This document shows positions 9,105 through 16,943 of a DNA stretch of 34,037 nucleotides, piece by piece. The translations under genes were made by a program, and so were the position numbers. Origin of the DNA: Paracoccaceae bacterium (GTDB taxonomy: Bacteria > Pseudomonadota > Alphaproteobacteria > Rhodobacterales > Rhodobacteraceae); contig JAGWAS010000035.1 of the NCBI GenBank assembly GCA_021296235.1, forward strand, positions 1-34,037, written 5' to 3'. A model generated the notes under the pieces. It ran no database searches, was not told the origin of the DNA, and saw only the letters and a program-made list of their open reading frames with translations. Within the stretch, counting starts at the first letter, position 1. Each line of letters begins with the position of its first letter.

Positions 9105-10388
9105 TCGGTTGCACCGTGAACCAATGTCATGCCGGTCAGCGATCGCGCAATTCTGGCGGCGCTGGCAAAGCCATCCTCGTGAAAACCATTTCGAGTCCAA
9201 GCGCCCGCAAACCATGTGCGGTTCTTGCCCTGAATGTCGGAAATGCGTGCCTGTGCCGCAAGGGTTGCACGGTCATAAACCGGGTGGCGAAAGACTGTCC
9301 GGTTGTAAACGGCTTCGTCCTTGATGGGGCGGACCGGATTCAAGGTTACAAACAGCGGATCGCTTTCAGGAATGTTCTGCAGCAGATTCATCCAGTAGGT
9401 GATGCTGACTTTTTGACCATCTTGACCGGAACTGGATTGGTAAACCCATGAGGACCAGCATGCCCGGCGGCGGGGCATCATGCCCGGATCACGGTGCAGC
9501 ACTGCGTCATTGTTTTGAAAGTGGATATTCGACAGTGTGGCCTGCTCGGCCGATGTCGGGCGCTCAAGGAGCCGCAGGGATTGATCGGAATGGCAGGCGA
9601 GCACGACTTGGTCATAGGCTTCGGGCCCTTGGCTTCCAACCACCCTGACATGGTCGCCGAAACGAAGCACCTTTTTCACCGGAGCACTGGTGCGGATCTG
9701 CACGCCGAGGCCCATCAGGTGCTTTGCCAGCCGGTTTACATATTCGCGGCTGCCTCCCTTCACGGTCCACCACTGATGCTGTCCCGACACTCCCAGAAGT
9801 GCATGGTTTCGGAAGAACCGCACCAGGGTTTCGGCAGGAAATTCGCCGATGCGGCTGGTTCCGGTTGACCAAATGGCGCTGCCTATCGGTCTGAGGTAGC
9901 ACTCTCTGAACCAGCGGCCGAGACCAAGTTCTTCGACAAGTTCGTCGATCGTCATTCCGCCGTTCCTCGCAACAGCTTCGGCGTTGGAATTGAAACGGAA
10001 TATGTCCCGCACCATCCCAAGAAAGCCTGGATGCACCAAGTTCCGCCTCTGTGCGAAAAGCGCTGCGGGGTTGCGCAGCCCGTATTCAAGCCTGCCGTCG
10101 TCAATCGTTACCCCAAAGCACATATTGCTCTTTTCCACCTGAACATCAAGTTTCTGAAACATTGAAGTCAGGTGTGGATAGTTGATGTAATTGAACACGA
10201 TGAACCCGGTGTCGACCGCCCGGTTTCTGTCGAGACCTGCGGAAATGGTGCGGGCATGGCCGCCGAGGCGAGGCTCCGCTTCATGCAGGACGACATCATT
10301 TTCCTTCGCCAACAGCATTGCGGTGGCGAGTCCGGAGATTCCAGCGCCGACAACGGCGATCCTGCGGCGCGGCGAAAAAGTCTCGCAT
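9101..10388 (-). CDS. FAD-dependent amine-oxidase-like protein (candidate UfaD desaturase), apparent N-terminal frameshift
   Basis: First gene of the six-gene operon. The ATG-initiated frame from 10318 begins MLLAKENDVVLHEAEPRLGGHART and lacks the FAD-binding motif. In-frame codons just upstream read RIAVVGAGISGLATA, the missing GxGxxG beta-alpha-beta, but no ATG, GTG or TTG precedes them before a stop at 10421-10423. An ATG at 10388 in the next frame (MRDFF) would join perfectly if one base of the T5 run (A5 on the plus strand, 10375-10379) were absent. That would give MRDFSPRRRIAVVGAGISGL and about 428 residues, normal for the family. Conserved GGHART follows the Rossmann fold. This family includes the methyl-fatty-acid desaturase UfaD and is found beside DUF1365 and Cfa genes. 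The span given includes the frameshifted start; the uninterrupted part is 9101-10318. Confidence 0.82.
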
Positions 10389-10591
10389 GCGGGAGGCCAC
10401 CAATATGTGGATTGTCTGCATCAAATTGAACCGACGACAGGCGACCGGTTCTCCGCCGTTGAAATGTCCTAGTCGGCTCTTGTGAAAATGGTGCGGAGGA
10501 AGCCGAAATGCCGTTTCTCTGCAATCAATTGTGGCACTATTAACCTTAATTTCTCTTTATTGGCCACCTTCAGGGCAATGGGCAAGAGTAT

Positions 10592-10607
10592 TTTTGCCCG
10601 GGCAAAA
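10592..10607. repeat. 16-bp perfect palindrome
   Basis: TTTTGCCCGGGCAAAA reads identically on both strands. It lies between the binding-protein gene terminator hairpin and the upstream region of the flavin oxidase gene. It could be part of a bidirectional stop signal or an operator for the downstream operon. No half-site match to a known regulator is claimed. Confidence 0.45.
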
Positions 10608-10622
10608 CCCGAGGATCAATTC

Positions 10623-10646
10623 GGGCCGGCGGCGCACCGCCGGCCC
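10623..10646 (-). terminator. strong GC hairpin after the ABC importer operon
   Basis: Arms GGGCCGGCGG (10623-10632) and CCGCCGGCCC (10637-10646) pair perfectly over 10 bp around a CGCA loop. The hairpin begins 8 bp after the stop codon of the substrate-binding protein gene. It lacks a classical T-run on the minus strand (GAATTGATCC follows), which is common in alphaproteobacterial terminators. It most likely ends the importer transcript and may protect its 3' end. Confidence 0.65.
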
Positions 10647-10654
10647 GTTTCCAA

Positions 10655-12199
10655 TCAGATCTTGTAACCGAGCGCACGGGCGCCATCGACAAAGTTCTTG
10701 TATTGGGCTTTCTGACTGTCAATTCCGAGTTTTTGAACAATCTTCACCCATTCCTCGGCGGCCTCGTCGAGAGCTTGCTGAGAGGTCAGCTGGCCCGAGA
10801 TCGCCTTCGAAATGTTCCTGCCAAGCGCATCGGCATATTCCGGTGCCCCTTCCCAGAAGAACTGCGGATATCCGACTTCGACGTTTGCAAGGCCTGCGTC
10901 CAGGTGGTTTCTTGCCCTGCCGAAGGTTTTGAATATCCCGTCATTGACCGGGTAGATGTCGTTGGTGCCCCTTTGCGGGTTAGGCTCAATGTACATCTGT
11001 GCCGCCGCGTCGGTGTAGTGCGTCTTGCCGAACGGGTCGGATCCGCAGAACGGGTCGGCAACGATCCTGTTGGAGTAGTCGGGATGCGACATGCGATAGA
11101 TGAAATAGAACGCCGCGTCCTTGACGTCCTGAGGCAGGTTTCTCGGAATTGAAGCCGTTCGACACCAAAGTGAAATCGCCCGGTGCTGCACACTGCCGTC
11201 ATCCATTGGCCATCCCGGGACAATCGCGGCGCCTTGGTCCTCGGCTAGCTCGACGCCCTGCTGCTGCACGGTGAATTCAGCCAAATCAATCCACCAGATG
11301 CTCATCACATCGGAGCCTGACTGCCAGCGTTGGATCGTTGTGCCGATATCCATCGCTTCGGCACCCGGTGGGCCGAATTTGATGATTTCGCGGTACATAT
11401 CCAGCGCTTCGGCCGCCCTGCCCTGGTTGATTACAGGGTTCATGTTCTCGTCAAAGTAGTTCACCCCGGCGGACGCAGCGATGTCCATCCAGAATCCCCA
11501 ACCGAAATTCGGTGGATTAACGACCATGGATGTGCCGTAGATGCCCTGGCTTGAGAGTTCCTCGGTGAAGAACTGCGCACATTCAAGGAATTGTTGCCAG
11601 GTTGTCGGCACGTCGAGTTCACGCTGGAAGCGGGACGAAAACTTCGCCCGCAACTCCGGATTTTCGAAGTGCTGCTTTCGGTAGTGCAGGATGTGAATGT
11701 CACCATCGAGCATGACGCCCACGGTTTCGCCGCCCCACTTGGTGTAGAACTCGCGGTAGGCCGGCATGACCCAGTCCAGATATTCGTCGGTTCCTTCGTA
11801 ACGCTCGAAATAGGGATCAAGCGGCTCAAGTTGCCCGGTCGAGGCGAAGGCCCCGAAGAAAAGGGACGGATACTGCATGAAGTCGAAGCGAGGTCGCCTT
11901 GAGAGCAGTTGAGGAAGAATCTTGGCAACTGCGTCGCCGCCGTCATAGAGCTCACGGCTTTCGATGCCGACACCCGCTTCCTTCATCAGATGATCCGAGA
12001 GCCAAAGCGGAGCATGAAGCCAGTTGGAATCCTGAAAGTATTTCAGACCGACATCATTGAAAAGTTTCTTGCCGGGAGGAACGGATTCCTGACCCCAAGC
12101 AATGCGACCCGGTGCAGTGGCGCCAGCTGCTGCAGCTCCGGCGCTCAAGGCCACATTCTTCATGAACTTGCGCCGTGTCCAGTTGTTCATCATTCCCAT
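10655..12199 (-). CDS. extracellular sugar-type solute-binding protein (ABC importer), Tat-exported
   Basis: 514 residues, a periplasmic family-1 solute-binding protein. The N terminus reads MGMMNNWTRRKFMKNVALSAGAAAAGATAPG: a twin-arginine motif (TRRKFMK), a hydrophobic stretch and an Ala-rich cleavage region, so it is probably exported folded. The ATG at 12199 is chosen because AAGGAG lies 8 bases upstream; the longer frame to 12262 has no such site. At over 500 residues it is larger than typical maltose-type binding proteins, as in the glycerol-3-phosphate GlpV type found with paired ATPases. It is the last gene of a five-gene importer operon, 59 bp after the second ATPase gene and followed by a strong hairpin. 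The ligand is not readable from sequence. Methylthioribose or a related pentose is suggested by the divergent mtnKA, and glycerol-phosphate-like ligands are the alternative. Confidence 0.88.
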   Translation of the reverse strand: MGMMNNWTRRKFMKNVALSAGAAAAGATAPGRIAWGQESVPPGKKLFNDVGLKYFQDSNWLHAPLWLSDHLMKEAGVGIESRELYDGGDAVAKILPQLLSRRPRFDFMQYPSLFFGAFASTGQLEPLDPYFERYEGTDEYLDWVMPAYREFYTKWGGETVGVMLDGDIHILHYRKQHFENPELRAKFSSRFQRELDVPTTWQQFLECAQFFTEELSSQGIYGTSMVVNPPNFGWGFWMDIAASAGVNYFDENMNPVINQGRAAEALDMYREIIKFGPPGAEAMDIGTTIQRWQSGSDVMSIWWIDLAEFTVQQQGVELAEDQGAAIVPGWPMDDGSVQHRAISLWCRTASIPRNLPQDVKDAAFYFIYRMSHPDYSNRIVADPFCGSDPFGKTHYTDAAAQMYIEPNPQRGTNDIYPVNDGIFKTFGRARNHLDAGLANVEVGYPQFFWEGAPEYADALGRNISKAISGQLTSQQALDEAAEEWVKIVQKLGIDSQKAQYKNFVDGARALGYKI

Positions 12200-12258
12200 G
12201 ACTGTATCTCCTTTTTTGTCAGTCGGAATTTGGCCAACCCTGCCTGGCAGGGGACCGG

Positions 12259-13359
12259 TCAAGAAATTAGCAACTCCGTTTCCGGGTCGAACACCATGAC
12301 GTTGGCGGGGTCGTAGCCAAGACGGACCGCCTCGCCCCTCGAAATCCGGGTTTCCGGTGGTGCAAGAGCCCGAAAACGGATGGAACCGTTGTAAACTGTC
12401 AACATTGAACGCTCCCCAAGATACTCATTGATCGCGACCCTGGCATTCAGGGCAACGGGTTTGTCCGAAAGATTGAGATTCTGTGGGCGGATCCCGGCGA
12501 TAACGGATTTGGGCTCCGACCGCTTGAGTGCAGCCGCTGTCCCTTCGTCCGGAACCAGCACGAGATCCGAGTCCTCAACCGCAAGGGTCAACCGCGAATC
12601 GTCCGCAACAACACGGGCCCGAAAAAAGTTCGTCGGAGGCTCTCCAATGAAATCAGCGACAAAGACATTGGCTGGCCGGTTGTAGAGTGTGTTCCTGTCA
12701 CCCACCTGTTGCATGCGGGCATTTGACATTACCGCCACCCGGTCTGCAAGTGCCAGAGCCTCCACCTGATCGTGGGTAACATATACCATGGTGCGCTTGA
12801 GTTCCCGATGCAGGCGCTTGAGATCAAACAGCATTCGGAATTTCAAATGGGCATCAAGATGACTCATCACCTCATCAAGGATGAAAACCGACGGTTCCCG
12901 GATGAGCGCCCGGCCGAGCGAAACCCTCTGTTGCTGCCCGCCCGAAAGTTCTGACGGATGGGAGCCGAGTATGTCGGAAATTCGCAGGATCTCGGCGATT
13001 TCCCTGACCTTGCTGCGGCGCGTTGCCTCAACGACCCCGCGCACCTCAAGCGGAAATGCAAGGTTCTCCTCAACGGTGAAATTCGGATAGAGCGCATAGG
13101 TTTCGAACGCCATCGCAACGTTTCGGTCCTGCGGTTCAAGGCGGGAAATGTTCCTGCCGTCAAAGAAAATGTCGCCGGAGGTGATGGTCTCAAGTCCGAC
13201 GATCATTCTCAGCGTTGATGTCTTGCCGCAGCCGGATGGACCGAGGAGAGCGACAAACTCGCCGTCGCCGATCTCAAGGTTCAAATCCTGCACTGCGTGA
13301 ACCCGACCGGCCCCCTCGCCGTAGATCTTGTTGACCTCCCTCAGTGAAACCTGCGACAT
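12259..13359 (-). CDS. ABC importer ATPase, second of a pair (MalK/UgpC-like)
   Basis: 366 residues, cytosolic. Walker A is GPSGCGKT (40-47, K46), the signature is LSGGQQQR (138-145), Walker B is VFILDE (158-163) followed by SHLDA, and the switch His is in YVTHD. After about residue 240 comes the MalK-type regulatory (TOBE) domain. The Q-loop residue, Gln in most of the family, is Glu here (E86 in AFETYALYP). Its ATG overlaps the stop of the first ATPase gene by one base (TGATG). Two different ATPase genes in one importer recall GlpS/GlpT, where they presumably form a heterodimer. A single ATPase gene is the usual arrangement for this class. Confidence 0.9.
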   Translation of the reverse strand: MSQVSLREVNKIYGEGAGRVHAVQDLNLEIGDGEFVALLGPSGCGKTSTLRMIVGLETITSGDIFFDGRNISRLEPQDRNVAMAFETYALYPNFTVEENLAFPLEVRGVVEATRRSKVREIAEILRISDILGSHPSELSGGQQQRVSLGRALIREPSVFILDEVMSHLDAHLKFRMLFDLKRLHRELKRTMVYVTHDQVEALALADRVAVMSNARMQQVGDRNTLYNRPANVFVADFIGEPPTNFFRARVVADDSRLTLAVEDSDLVLVPDEGTAAALKRSEPKSVIAGIRPQNLNLSDKPVALNARVAINEYLGERSMLTVYNGSIRFRALAPPETRISRGEAVRLGYDPANVMVFDPETELLIS

Positions 13360-14468
13360 CAGTTCAACCTGTCAAGGTTAACGCCGCTGTCGGCATCAAA
13401 GAAATGGAACCTGTCCACGTCGACAGCCAAGGTAACCGTTTGCCCCGGTTCAAAGTGCTTTTCAGGATTCGTGAGAGCGGTCAGACGTACGCCGCCGGCA
13501 TTGGCGATCATGATGCCGGTCGCTCCCAAGGGCTCAAAAACGTCAATTTCGGCGGTCAACGGTTCCGCTCCGTCTTCCGCCTCCTCGATCGGCTTGATGA
13601 ATTGCGGACGAAGGCCAACGGTGATCTTTTCCTTGCCATGCCTTTCAAGTAGGGCACGGTTTGATTTGCCGACCGGGAATTTCAATTCTCCGGAATCTGC
13701 GCGCAGGAAGAGTGTTCCATCCTCCGATTGAAGCCTTGCACCGATGACATTGATTGTCGGTTGACCGAGATGTTCCGCTACGGTGAGATTGGCCGGTCGT
13801 TCAAACAGGTCTCGCGGCGCGCCCACCTGTTCAAGCTTGCCGCCAGCACCCATCACCCCGATCCGGTCCCCGAGGGACAGTGCTTCGCTGTAGTCATGGG
13901 TTACGTAGACCGTCGCAACCTTCCGAAGGTCCTCAAGGGTATGGAACTGGGTACGCAATTCATGCCGAATCTTGGCATCAAGATGGCTGATTGGTTCGTC
14001 GAGAAGGAAGATCTCGGGATCGGCCACCAAGGTTCGCCCGAGCGCGGTTCTTTGCTTCTGGCCACCTGATACCTCGCCCGGCCTGCGGTTCAGAAGGTGA
14101 TCGATTTTCAACAGCCTTGCCACTTCCTTGACCCGCCTATCCCGTTCCTTGGCCGGAACCTTGCGCGCCCTGAGTGGGCTTGCAATGTTCTCATGGACGG
14201 AGAGGTGCGGATAGAGGGCGTAGCTTTCGAAAGTCATTGCGATACGCCGTTTGTATGGCGGCAGTTTGGTCTGGTCTGCTCCGCCGATGATGACGCGTCC
14301 GGCATCGGGGGTCTCAAGTCCGGAGATCAAGCGGAGCAGCGTTGTTTTTCCGATTCCCGAGGCGCCAACAATGACAAAGAATTCGCCCTCATCGACCGAG
14401 AAGGACAACTCGTCGATTACGGGGAAATCCCATCCCTTGCAGATTTCGTCCACCTCCAGGCGTGCCAT
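13359..14468 (-). CDS. ABC importer ATPase, first of a pair (MalK/UgpC-like)
   Basis: 369 residues from the ATG at 14468, which overlaps the permease stop by one base. The open frame runs on to 14768, but that stretch is inside the permease gene. Walker A is GASGIGKT (35-42, K41), the signature is VSGGQKQR (133-140), Walker B ends in LLDEP (D157, E158) followed by SHLDA, and the switch His is H191. A C-terminal regulatory domain follows. The Q-loop carries Glu (E81 in TFESYALYP) rather than Gln, as in its partner. It energises sugar-type import together with the neighbouring permeases and the second ATPase. The two ATPases differ too much for a recent duplication. Confidence 0.9.
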   Translation of the reverse strand: MARLEVDEICKGWDFPVIDELSFSVDEGEFFVIVGASGIGKTTLLRLISGLETPDAGRVIIGGADQTKLPPYKRRIAMTFESYALYPHLSVHENIASPLRARKVPAKERDRRVKEVARLLKIDHLLNRRPGEVSGGQKQRTALGRTLVADPEIFLLDEPISHLDAKIRHELRTQFHTLEDLRKVATVYVTHDYSEALSLGDRIGVMGAGGKLEQVGAPRDLFERPANLTVAEHLGQPTINVIGARLQSEDGTLFLRADSGELKFPVGKSNRALLERHGKEKITVGLRPQFIKPIEEAEDGAEPLTAEIDVFEPLGATGIMIANAGGVRLTALTNPEKHFEPGQTVTLAVDVDRFHFFDADSGVNLDRLN

Positions 14469-15355
14469 CAGCCTTTTACCACGCCGAGCGACAGACCGCG
14501 CACCATGTAGCGTCTGAGCAATATGAAAAGCGTTACGGGAGGAACCATTGCAATGAGCGAGAATGCCATTTGAAGATTCCAGAGTGTCTGCGAACCATGC
14601 GTGAAAGTTGGTATTACGATGGTGTAGGTCCGTACGGCAGATCCCACAAAGAGGTTCGCAAACAGATATTCGTTCCAAGCAAAGATCCAGCAGAGCATGG
14701 CCACGGAGATCATTCCCGGCAGGACAAGTGGCAATGTAACCTTGGCAAATGCTCGCAGGGGCGTCCATCCGTCCAGATACGCCGCCTCTTCAATCTCAAC
14801 CGGGGCATCGCGAAAGAACACCATCATGAGCCAAGTTGCGAGCGGGAGATTGAAGACGAGATAAAGGAGGATGAGGGACAGGTGGCTGTCGGTTCCCCAA
14901 GGAGTGCTGTCGAACAGGAAGAACATCGGCACAAGGATCGCAACCGGCGGGAACATGCGGTTCGAGAGTATCCAGAAGGCAAGGTTTTCGCCTCCCGCCT
15001 GTCGCGGAAACCGGGCAAAGGCGTAGCCGGCCAGCGAACCAAGGAAAAGGGCAAGTGCCGTGTTCGCGGTGGCAATTATGAAACTGTCCACCAGTGCACT
15101 GAAGTTTGTCTTTTCGGCAAAAACCCCCACGAAATTGCGGGGTTGCCAATCGCCGGGCCAAAATGTCGGCACAGTGAGGTTGGTTTCCGCCGCGGTCTTG
15201 AATGCCGTGATTGTCATGAAATAAAGCGGGAAGACGGTAAACAGAATCCAGAGTGCAAGGAAGGCGAGGAACAGCAGGCGGACATGCCTCCAAGCGTCCT
15301 TTGGTCGGCCCGCCGCCGCGGCAATCATGCGGTCGGGGGATCCCGGCGCCATCAT
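14468..15355 (-). CDS. ABC importer permease, MalG/UgpE-like
   Basis: 295 residues with six predicted transmembrane segments. It carries the cytoplasmic EAA loop characteristic of binding-protein-dependent permeases (EEAAYLDGWTPLRAFAKVTL, about residues 194-213). The C terminus ends in LLRRYMVRGLSLGVVKG, typical of the MalG half. It starts ATG-ATG at 15355, 16 bp after the upstream permease gene. No strong ribosome-binding site is visible, so the next in-frame ATG (15328) is possible. It forms the membrane channel with the MalF-like permease. Confidence 0.88.
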   Translation of the reverse strand: MMAPGSPDRMIAAAAGRPKDAWRHVRLLFLAFLALWILFTVFPLYFMTITAFKTAAETNLTVPTFWPGDWQPRNFVGVFAEKTNFSALVDSFIIATANTALALFLGSLAGYAFARFPRQAGGENLAFWILSNRMFPPVAILVPMFFLFDSTPWGTDSHLSLILLYLVFNLPLATWLMMVFFRDAPVEIEEAAYLDGWTPLRAFAKVTLPLVLPGMISVAMLCWIFAWNEYLFANLFVGSAVRTYTIVIPTFTHGSQTLWNLQMAFSLIAMVPPVTLFILLRRYMVRGLSLGVVKG

Positions 15356-15371
15356 GTCGCCACTTCGTCGA

Positions 15372-16343
15372 TCATGCCAAGCCCTGTGCCTTCATGACCC
15401 GCTTCATGTATTTCAGGAACAGCGTGATTATCACGGCCGAAATCGCAAATATCACAATGGCATAAGCTGCCGCTTCGCCGATGGCGAACTCGCGTATGCC
15501 GCGCTGGAAAGCGATGTAGGTCGGAAGCTCCGATGATTGTGCAGGCCCCCCGCTCGTCATTATGTACACGAGATCAACAAACTTGAACGCGTCTGTGAAA
15601 CGGAGGATGAACGCGATCGCAATCACCTCCTTGAGCATTGGAAGGGTAATGCGGCGCATCACCTTCCATTGGCCCGCACCGTCCACCCTCGCTGCCTCGT
15701 AGACGGCTGGCGGCAATGAAACCCGTCCCGAATAGACAATGAGCAGCGGAAGCGCGACCCAATTCCAGATGTCGGCGATTATGATCGACCAGAGAGACAC
15801 TCCGGCGTTGAACCACTCAATGTGGTTTTTGATCAACCCGATGTTCAAGAGCGCCTGGTTGACCGCTCCATTGGATGGCGTGAGCAGAAATCGCCACAAG
15901 ACCCCGACAATCGAGGGCGGCAGCATCATCGGCAGAACAAGAATGATGAGAATTGCCGTTCGCAGCGCATTCGACTTGACGAATTCATAGAGCGTCAGCG
16001 CCAGAACCGTTCCAATCAGGACCTGAAGGCACGCGCCGAATGTCAGATACTGCACCAGATGGATGAGGGATTGCTGAAACCGATCCGATCCGATCACAGT
16101 CGCATAGTTCTGGAAGCCGATATACTCGTGCGAACCCATGAAGAGTCCTTGGATATTCGTATCCCGGAGTGAGTGGTAGAACATCCAGATTGTTGGATAG
16201 ATCACGATGGCCAAGAGAACTGCCACCGGCAAGCCCACCAGAGCCACCGGCACCCAGCGCGCCACGATCAACGGTCGCGCCGTTCGCTTGTTCCTGAACC
16301 AAGCCGGTTGCGAGGGGGAGGAATCACGCACGGTCTGGTTCAT
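15372..16343 (-). CDS. ABC importer permease, MalF/UgpA-like
   Basis: First gene of the five-gene importer operon, 323 residues. Transmembrane helix 1 (about residues 30-55, WVPVALVGLPVAVLLAIVIY) follows a charged cytoplasmic N terminus. Another five segments follow, with the EAA loop YEAARVDGAGQWKVMRRITL in the C-terminal half. The ATG at 16343 is preferred; a GTG two codons upstream (16349) is the alternative, and a GAGTGAGA stretch precedes the ATG. The operon is divergent from mtnK, separated by about 600 bp that hold a tandem repeat, so the two units may share a regulator. Confidence 0.88.
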   Translation of the reverse strand: MNQTVRDSSPSQPAWFRNKRTARPLIVARWVPVALVGLPVAVLLAIVIYPTIWMFYHSLRDTNIQGLFMGSHEYIGFQNYATVIGSDRFQQSLIHLVQYLTFGACLQVLIGTVLALTLYEFVKSNALRTAILIILVLPMMLPPSIVGVLWRFLLTPSNGAVNQALLNIGLIKNHIEWFNAGVSLWSIIIADIWNWVALPLLIVYSGRVSLPPAVYEAARVDGAGQWKVMRRITLPMLKEVIAIAFILRFTDAFKFVDLVYIMTSGGPAQSSELPTYIAFQRGIREFAIGEAAAYAIVIFAISAVIITLFLKYMKRVMKAQGLA

Positions 16344-16943
16344 TCTCACTCAATTCCGCAGCGCAATCTTGTCATGGGTTGTTGAACAAGTCCGTGATTC
16401 CTGTTGCATTCAGGGATGTCTGTTCCTCCGTCTCGTCGAGCGCGCGCCCATGCGACCGGGAGGCGGAAGCTCTCCAAAAGTAGGCTGACACATTAGGCGT
16501 TGGCGGTCAACACGCATTAGGCGTTGGCGGTCAACACGCAACATAGGCAATGAAATCAATCTTCCGACGGAAGACTCTGATGTTTCCGGAGCCACAGAAG
16601 GCACCCCGCATGCGGCCGTCAGATGACGCCACCGCGGCTGAATCCCGTTGCAATCAAGGTAGGTTCCCCGCCTGAGAGTGATTCAGGCTTGACGCCGGAG
16701 CCGCAGACTGCGATCTTGCCTTTGCCTGTGCGGTTGCGACCTGCAGGCCCCTTTTTGCCATAACTTCATGCACAGGATGGGCCAACCGGTTGCAAAATAC
16801 TCTCACCTGCCCCGCATGGTTGCGACAATCGAATGCCGGTTGGCAGTGTTGCTGACGCATCAGCATCTGTTGCACATGGTCCAAGCGACATTCGGAATTG
16901 ACATCACCACCGGACCGCGGCGGAAACCGGAAGGCGGTGGAGA
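16344..16943. other. divergent intergenic region between the ABC importer and mtnK
   Basis: About 600 bp with no recognisable gene. It must carry the promoters of both the importer operon and mtnKA. The only marked structure is a perfect 24-bp tandem duplication at 16491-16538. I looked for a SAM riboswitch ahead of mtnK and found no convincing one by eye. No -35/-10 pair is assigned. Confidence 0.6.
16491..16538. repeat. 24-bp perfect tandem repeat, two copies
   Basis: Copy one is 16491-16514 and copy two is 16515-16538, identical and directly adjacent. Each begins CATTAGGC and ends GGTCAACACG. Within each copy GTTG-GCGGT-CAAC forms a short inverted repeat of the kind bound by dimeric repressors. 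The element is about 150-190 bp upstream of the first importer permease and 400 bp upstream of mtnK. A regulator site duplicated in tandem is a reasonable guess; simple slippage duplication is the alternative. Confidence 0.6.

Noticed and set aside
16654..16943. SAM riboswitch (S-box or SAM-II) ahead of mtnK
   Set aside because: No recognisable conserved core or pseudoknot arrangement was found by eye; a covariance-model scan would settle it.
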